Assembly: GCF_036785885.1 (NCBI RefSeq)
Contig: NC_092316.1
Coordinates: forward strand, 16,733,001-16,797,000
Direction: 5' to 3'
From: Coffea arabica
Lineage: Eukaryota; Streptophyta; Magnoliopsida; Gentianales; Rubiaceae
Length of the DNA: 64,000 nucleotides
The stretch's first letter is position 1. Every line of letters starts with the position of its first letter. Below, piece after piece: positions 57,913 to 64,000 of the stretch. Position numbers and translations under genes: made by a program. A model generated the notes under the pieces. That model worked only from the letters and a program-made list of their open reading frames with translations, had not been told where the DNA came from and ran no database searches.

Positions 57913-60900
57913 ATGCCAGTTTCTGTAATCTGTCATTATGTTAATATGGCTTATATCGAGACATGTTGTGGTCCAATGTGGTCCCCAATTGTTTGTTCTG
58001 ATTGTATTATGTTAGCTTTTTGTGTACTTGTGAAAGACTCAGAGAACTTTATTGCTTGTCATGGTATCACAGAGGAGAAATCCGACAAAGTTGAGATACA
58101 CATGTATTTTGGTGGGAGATTTAGAGAAAAACCAAGGCTCCACTACACAGGAACCCACATGGCTATTTTCAAAGACAGAATTGAAGATAAGTTGTCGATA
58201 GTGAGCCTGTGCAGAATGTTTAAAAAAGTAGATGAAGGAGCAAATAAAGTAACGTTTTGGTTTTGTGTCCCAGATGTTGATTTAGAAGGGGGTCTACACC
58301 CAATTAGGGACAATAATGATATTAATTTAATGAAGCAGTGCTACTGGAACTTGCCAATGGAAAGGCGAATTTATGCTTGTAGTGGGGATGAGCCATTTGA
58401 AAAGGAGCCAGAAGATGGTGGGGTCAGTAATGGAATAAAGAATGAGGGCCCTGATACAACATGTGGACATGAAAATAGTGGGGTCACTAACACTACGGGG
58501 ACAGGTGCATGTGAAGATGATGAAGAGCCAGAATGGTTAAAAGATGGGTTGGAAACAATAGAAGATGAAGACATCTTTAGCCCCAAGAAAGATACTGCTG
58601 GACCCAGCAACTATAACAAAAAAGATGGGGCAGGGGCAAATGGAGACATAAAAAAATTGCCAGTGCATATATTCTCATTTGGTGGAAAGACAGATGAAAA
58701 AAGTTCTCCTAAAAGGGGTTCTGTGAGAAAGAAAAGGGCAAGCAAAACTTCACAATCTAGAGGGCCAGATGTGATTCGGCAAATTGACCCCCCTGTTTCA
58801 TCTCAAAGGCCATCAGATGCTGAAGATGTAAGCATTGAAAAAGGACCTGTATCATCTCAAGGGCCATCAGAAGATGAAGCTGCAAACATCAAAAAATCTT
58901 CTGCAACATTTAGAGAATCAGATTTGAGACAAGATGATGAAAGGGTAGGGAATACTGAGGTGACTGAAGAGGATTGGCAAGAACCTGTGGTTCCAGATCA
59001 AGATTTGCTGGACAGATTTAGATCTGGTAGTGGAGAAGAAGATTACTGCCTTGACTTCAATCCTGAAGTTGAGTTTGGGAAGCCACACTTTGAGTTGAAA
59101 GTGGGGCAGAAGTTTACTAATTTTAGAGTGTTTAGATCTGTGTTGTGTGAATGGCTAGTAAGAGAGGGTTATGAAGTTACTTGGGTGAAAAACTACTCCA
59201 AAAAAATTATTGCCATCTGTGCAAAAGGTTGTAGTTGGAGGATTCGGGCAACACCAATTCAAAATGAATCGACCTTCCAAATAAAGTCACTGAAGGGTGA
59301 GCATGTGTGTGCTCGAGAATATCAAAATAAGCATGCAACAGCCTCATATCTGAGCAACAAATATCAAGAGAAGATCAGGAATAATCCAAAAGTTGATTTG
59401 ATGGGGTTGAAGAATGACATCAGAAGAGATTTAATGATTAATGTGTCAATTGCTAAGGTTGGTAGAGCTAAACGTAACGCAAAGGATATGATGCTAGGCA
59501 CAGACATGGAGCAGTATCAAAAACTTTGGAGTTATGCAGCCACAGTCCGAGACACAAATGCTGGAAGTACTGTAAAAATGCAGATTGACAAGCCTCCTGA
59601 TGGTTCAAGTGGTACATTTCAAAGGTTGTATTATTGCTTATATGCCTGTAAGAAGGGTTTTCTTGATGGTTGTAGACCAATAATTGGTCTAGATGGCTGT
59701 TTCCTTAAGACAGCATTTGGTGGACAATTATTATCAGCACTTGGCAGAGATGGCAACGACAACATGGTGCCAATAGCATTTGCAGTGGTAGAGGTAGAGC
59801 GATATGACTCCTGAAAATGGTTTTTGGAGTTGCTAATGGCTGATTTGGGCATGGGAAGAGATAACATTCCTTGGACCTTTATCTCAGATAGACAGAAAGG
59901 GCTTGTGCATGCTGTGAATGAACTGTTTCCAAATTCAGAGCATAGATTTTGCTTGAGGCACATGTACCAGAATTTTAACCAAAAGTTCAAAGGAAAGGAA
60001 ATGAAAGACATGTTTTGGGCTGCTGCAAGTGCTGGCAATGAAAGGGAATGGAAAATGGCAATGATTGAACTAGAAAAGACAAACAAAGAAGCTGCTGAAT
60101 GGTTGAGCAGAATTCCACCAGCCCTTTGGAGTTGATCACATTTTACAGGTTATAGTAAATGTGACATTCTGGTAAACAACCTAAATGAGTCATTCAATAA
60201 CTATATATTAGAAGCAAGAGAGTTACCTATCATTGGGATGCTTGAATGGATAAGGAGGAGATTGATGCAGAGAATTCAAACAAAGAGATCTGGAATGCAA
60301 AAGTTTCAAGGAGAGATCTGTCCTAATATAGCAGAAAAGATCGACAAGAATCAGAAGTTGAGTAGGACATTTGTTGCGACCTGGGACAGTGGTCACAAGT
60401 ATGAGGTCGACTGTGGTGTGAGAAAATGTGTGGTAGTAGACTTGCGTGAGTGGACATGTACCTGTGGATATTTTCAATTAACAGGTTATCCTTGTGCCCA
60501 TGCATGTGCGGCGATAGGAGTGTGTAGATTACCTATTAAAAATTATGTGTATGCTTGCTACACTAGAGCAGAATATCTGAAAACATATGCATATACTATC
60601 ACACCTGTTCCAAGTGATATTTACTGGATAACAACTGAAGAAGAGTCCATAAACCCCCCTGCGGTTAAGAGAATGCCTGGTAGACCAAAGAAACTACGCC
60701 GGAAAGCACAAGATGAGCCTAAGAAGGGTCAAGTATCAACTAGAAAGGGGCTTGTGGTACATTGCAAGAGATGTTTTCAGCCAAGGCGTAACTCACGGAC
60801 GTGCAAGAATCCCATTCACCCTAACTCCAAATTTTATAAGGTAATTTTCCTTGTACACTTAAATGTCATTTGTATAGCATCTGTATGTATTAATAATGTT

Positions 60901-61270
60901 AAATATCATTCTTATAGGCACCTGAAGCAAGCGCAGCTGAACCAATTGCTGAGTCTTCCACTCAACCACAGTCAACTAGTAAAGGAGCTCCTACTGCACA
61001 AAGTACCACAATGACTAGCAAACAGGCTAGGAAGGTGTACACTCAACCAAGCTTTTACTGATTTAATGAGTTTCATAAAAACAAACAGAGTTCTGATATA
61101 CATCTAAGTTCTCTTTATATATGTAATTGCAGCCTGTGCATGGTACGAATATGAGTGGGGGTAACAGTGCTGATGCCACCACTGCAACAGCAACCACAGC
61201 CACAGCTCCAACTATTACTGATGTCTTGCACAAGTTAAGGCCAAAGAGATCAAAAGCTATCCAGCCTTAA
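57913..61270 (+). pseudogene. MULE transposase (MuDR type), two nonsense mutations
   Basis: One frame runs 57913-60840, then exons 60918-61034 and 61133-61270 across GT-AG introns: 1060 positions with two internal stops (TGA at 59812-59814 and at 60133-60135). Domains in order: PB1-like N-terminal module (HMYFGGRFREKP, about 60-150); acidic linker; MuDR DNA-binding domain (KVGQKFTNFRVFRSVL, about 395-500); MULE DDE core with Asp in IIGLDGCFLK (about 592), Asp in ISDRQKGL (about 658) and Glu in NNLNESFN (about 757); SWIM zinc finger CTCGYFQLTGYPCAH (about 850-864); Lys/Arg-rich tail. The transposase would cut and rejoin MULE ends in the nucleus. The first stop replaces a Trp normally found before W-F-L-E (TGG to TGA); the second looks like CGA to TGA. 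The start codon is uncertain, as upstream exons could exist. Confidence 0.88.
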
Positions 61271-61402
61271 TTACCTGCCTAATAGTTGTCTAGCTGTAGT
61301 TAGACCTTCATTTTGGAAAATAACTGTATGTAGTTGCAATGATATCTGCAACTATCTGTAATGTACAATGATTGGTTGTCGATGAAAATGTAATGTCTAC
61401 TG

Positions 61403-61700
61403 ATCTGCATACAGTTAGCTTATGTATTTACTATTTTTGTGGTGACTGGATGAAGTTCTTGGGTACCAGATTTTGGTTGTGTGAAATGGCAACCAGATTT
61501 TGTAGTTACTGAATGATTCTGGAAACAGTGATGGAATCTACGTTCTGCATACACTTGGCTTATGTATTTACAATTTTTGTGGTGACTGAATGAAGTTCTT
61601 GGGTACCAGATTTTGGTTCCCTGAAATAGCAACCAAATTTTGTAGTTACTGAATAATCTGGAAACAGATTTTGTGGTTACACTCTTTGTTCTGGAAATAG
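61403..61700. repeat. Tandem repeat of 142 bp, two copies plus a partial third
   Basis: 'tctgcatac(a/a)(g/c)tt(a/g)gctt' begins at 61403 and 61545. Each copy continues 'atgtattta', 'ttttgtggtgactg', 'gaagttcttgggtaccagat' and 'gattttgtagttactgaat'. A shorter echo follows to about 61700. It lies in the intergenic middle of the MULE, between the two convergent 3' ends. Confidence 0.8.
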
Positions 61701-62151
61701 TTCTGAATCTATGTTCTTGGCAAGTTGAGATGAATGTTATGTAGAATGGCAACTGCCAACTAGATTCAATTTTGTCTTCTTTTGTTTGGCTTCTATATCA
61801 CTTGCTGTCCAATCTTCTTTTGTTTGTCTTATGTATCGGTTGTTGTCCAATTTTGAGCAGGTATATTTCTTTCCCGTAGTGGAAAAATCAGAACAAATCT
61901 GACCATTATTTGATTGGGGTAGACACCAAACAAAACTCCACAACTAGTTAAGCTAAGACTACCTGCTGAAATGTAGCTAGTTGAGTTAAGACTACTAATG
62001 TGCAAACAAAACTCCAGCTAGTTTATACAAAATGTCGATTACCAATTTTGTTCAATTTCACTGCAACAAAACTCCATACATCACCAGCAGCCTACCAACT
62101 AGCAATTTGATAGATGAAGAACTACATCATCCACAACAGCCTACCATTATC

Positions 62152-62538
62152 TTATCTGGTAGACATCAACAACAGTAAAATAGAAAACATAGATACCATA
62201 ACACAACCTCCAACTAGCAATTTCAAATTCTTCATTTCATTGTCCAAATTTTCCAGTTTCGAGAGCACGCCACCCAAATATACATTTTCTTCAACAGGTT
62301 GGCTCACTACGGGAACATGTGCATCTCGATTTGGCTCGTCTCTGTAAATTGGGTTACACCATGAAAAGAACCCACATTCATCTTTTTCACACACAAAATA
62401 TAACAATCCTTTCGATGGCTTTTCCGACTCAACAATCTTTAGCTTTGCCTTCCTTCGACAATTACATACCTTGTACTGGTATCGAAGACCTCTGCCTCCA
62501 TTTCCCCCGCTTGTTGGTCGAGAGCTTGAGGAAGACAT
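62152..62538 (-). CDS. GRF-type zinc finger protein with C-terminal membrane segment (MULE accessory gene)
   Basis: 128 residues from the Met of MSSSSSRPTSGGNGG; an earlier in-frame Met at 62592 gives 146, but the Ser/Gly-rich start is the usual one in this family. After the low-complexity start comes a GRF zinc finger: CNCRRKAKLKI, a Gly-Leu-Leu-Tyr-Phe strand, CEKDECGFFSWCNP. It is followed by a short Leu/Glu/Lys coiled stretch (KLENLDNEMKNLKLL) and a hydrophobic tail (CVMVSMFSILLLLM). GRF fingers bind nucleic acids or proteins, and small plant proteins of this form are common, often uncharacterised and repeat-associated. Here the gene lies wholly inside the MULE TIRs, convergent with the transposase, so it is part of the element and has no visible stops. 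It occupies the place of mudrB but shows no similarity I can see to it. Function unknown. Confidence 0.75.
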   Translation of the reverse strand: MSSSSSRPTSGGNGGRGLRYQYKVCNCRRKAKLKIVESEKPSKGLLYFVCEKDECGFFSWCNPIYRDEPNRDAHVPVVSQPVEENVYLGGVLSKLENLDNEMKNLKLLVGGCVMVSMFSILLLLMSTR

Positions 62539-62866
62539 CTTGGGGTACTTTCTCCACTTTTCCTTCAGAATTTGCAGACCCAATATATACAAATACAGTT
62601 CACATTTTTACCTTAAGGCTTTGTTCCCTCAATTCCTTTGCTAGCCTGCAAGCTCTGCTTGGTTGAACTGCCTGGAGAGATTTCGAATGCTGCCTTCAAT
62701 TTTCAATGGTGGCCGAACATGAAGACTCGGAAGTTGTGGAAGCTGACCTCTTATTATTAAAGAGTGAAGGGTAAAGTAGGCATATCAGATGAAAGTTTGT
62801 GGTGGAAATCTGTTTTTCGCATCTGCACGCGCCTTTGCAGTTCGTTTAAGACACACGCCGAATATT

Positions 62867-62990
62867 TGACGATTTCCGTCCAATTTTCAGGTTAATTCAA
62901 ACCACGGGGTATCGACTGGTATGATATGAAACCCCAGGGGGCTTTTATGTATGATTGCTTAACCACAGGGGGCTTTTTTGTTGTTTACCC
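62867..62990 (-). repeat. Right terminal inverted repeat of the MULE
   Basis: Inverse of 57023-57146. It would drive the minus-strand GRF gene (inference). Followed at once by the TTAAATATT duplication. Confidence 0.9.
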
Positions 62991-63550
62991 TTAAATATTT
63001 GAATGTATAGTGTTTAACTTGCAAGTATTAGTATACTCTAAATTTACATTACGTATACAATATGTTTTACATTACATATACAATATGTGAATTTATATTC
63101 TCTAATCACCAATCTTGTTTAGACGTAGACAATTAACCAATATGATTAAACAGTCTAAGCGAATGTATATGAATTACATGTCAACATATTAGCGTATTAG
63201 CATTTACAGTTGAAAACAATCAAGTTATTTATAAATTAAGCATTTAAGTTATATCAAAAATAAGAATAAATGTAAGTGTAATGCAATATATCATTAGTAA
63301 ATTATAAGTAACTAAGTGTATACAACTACACAAGTGAATCCCATTTAATTATGTGGAAATTACAATCCAATTTAGTTATAACTGGTTTCATGACCTTTTT
63401 TGAATTCAATTCAGTAACCGAATGAATTCGGTTATTCCCAATTCAAAATTAAAAGCAATTTAGAGTTTTACAAGTGAAATAACCAAAAAAATCGAATTCA
63501 AATAACTGAATAAAAGAATTTTTACCTAATGCACACCCCCTACTGATAAC

Positions 63551-64000
63551 TACATGATTTCAAAATTTCTCTAGACAATAGTCAAGGTGCTTTAGTCATT
63601 CCAAGGCCTATAGTATTCCGATGAAGCTATTGGGAAAATCATTCAAAACATTCTCACATTTTGCAAAATGACTTTTTTTGTTCCTCACTTGTAAAAGTAT
63701 AATTTTACGTTTCTTACAAATTCACATTGATCAAATTTGATCCCTACTTAGATTTCTGACTAGTTTTTTACCAGAATCCGACACATGCCTTGCACATGAT
63801 CATATTTTAGGGGTAAAATTATCAAATCAAATTCCATATAATCCGATCTATAGTTCCTCACATTTCACAAAGTAAAATTTTCTGTCTCTCACATTTCTCA
63901 AAATGATTTTTTTTTCATTTCTCATTGATCATGTGTATGAATAGCTTTAAAAAAAAAAAAGAAATCCATGTATATTTCTATTTATTTTTACCTAAACAGT
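63551..64000. other. Unique flank right of the hAT element
   Basis: AT-rich, no ORF, no repeat that I can support. It has no counterpart in units 1 to 3 and so lies outside the triplicated block. Confidence 0.5.

Larger units (their letters stand above)
57023..62990 (+). mobile_element. MuDR-type MULE, near-complete, two genes
   Basis: Terminal inverted repeats of about 124 bp (57023-57146 and 62867-62990) start GGGTAAAAAACAAAAAAG and GGGTAAACAACAAAAAAG and differ at only a few positions. The 9-bp duplication TTAAATATT lies at 57014-57022 and 62991-62999. It encodes a transposase on the plus strand and a GRF-zinc-finger protein on the minus strand, converging towards the middle, in the same geometry as mudrA and mudrB of maize MuDR. 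Close TIR identity and few disabling changes point to recent insertion. Confidence 0.9.
56466..63542. mobile_element. hAT-like element interrupted by a MULE
   Basis: The left end TAGGGTGAGCAAA and right end TGCACACCCCCTA are imperfect inverted repeats. The 8-bp duplication CTGATAAC is at 56458-56465 and 63543-63550, the hAT signature. Its own sequence is 56466-57013 and 63000-63542, about 1.1 kb. It is very AT-rich, with 'accgaattcat', 'ccgatttcaaat' and 'ggtaatttg' motifs repeated in both orientations near the ends. It has no transposase frame, so it is non-autonomous. Confidence 0.8.

Noticed and set aside
59468..60505. Minus-strand frames opposite the MULE transposase
   Set aside because: Shadows of the transposase code; no independent motif.
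1..64000. tRNA, rRNA or other structured RNA genes
   Set aside because: I scanned for tRNA-like box A/box B pairs and rRNA-like blocks by eye and saw none I could support; a covariance-model search would be needed to exclude small RNAs.

Overview
The window is nuclear DNA from a flowering plant, most likely a eudicot. It is AT-rich and intron-containing, dense in nested transposable elements, and carries a cluster of class XII (Xa21/EFR/FLS2-like) leucine-rich-repeat receptor kinases. The species cannot be named from the sequence alone. Only a few loci look like genes; most short ORFs are chance or antisense shadows.

Layout. 1-9760: a decayed FAR1/FRS-type (Mutator-derived) gene on the minus strand, split by a Ty3/Gypsy LTR retrotransposon (1268-9201, target duplication ACTGA). 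One LTR of that element is itself split by a 3.3-kb solo LTR (5655-8992). 9676-10400: a fold-back element flanked by direct repeats. 10772 to about 14830: a second long solo LTR of the same family, reversed. 15-18.2 kb: non-coding DNA with interleaved inverted repeats.

18246-56457: a local triplication of a block of about 9.5-10 kb. Each block has non-coding DNA, a CDT1-like replication-licensing pseudogene and one LRR receptor kinase. Unit 1 (18246-34776) was enlarged by a non-autonomous MULE, a small GC-rich TRIM-like retrotransposon inside the CDT1 copy, and a Helitron placed just upstream of the kinase; its kinase has a 1-bp frameshift. Unit 2 (34777-44953) lost most of CDT1 and gained a four-fold tandem array of an 814-bp unit; its kinase is intact. 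Unit 3 (44954 to about 56457) has the cleanest CDT1 copy and an intact, more divergent kinase, followed by a 5'-truncated LINE.

56466-63542: a hAT-like element (8-bp target duplication CTGATAAC) containing a nearly complete 5.97-kb MuDR-type MULE (57023-62990, 9-bp target duplication TTAAATATT). The MULE has long terminal inverted repeats, a transposase with only two nonsense mutations, and a second, convergent gene for a small GRF-zinc-finger protein with a C-terminal membrane segment.

Together the window records stepwise growth of an immune-receptor cluster: tandem duplication of a kinase with a hitch-hiking CDT1 fragment, sequence exchange between copies, change at predicted ligand-facing LRR residues, pseudogenisation of one copy, and transposon insertions that can be ordered because the sister units keep the empty sites.
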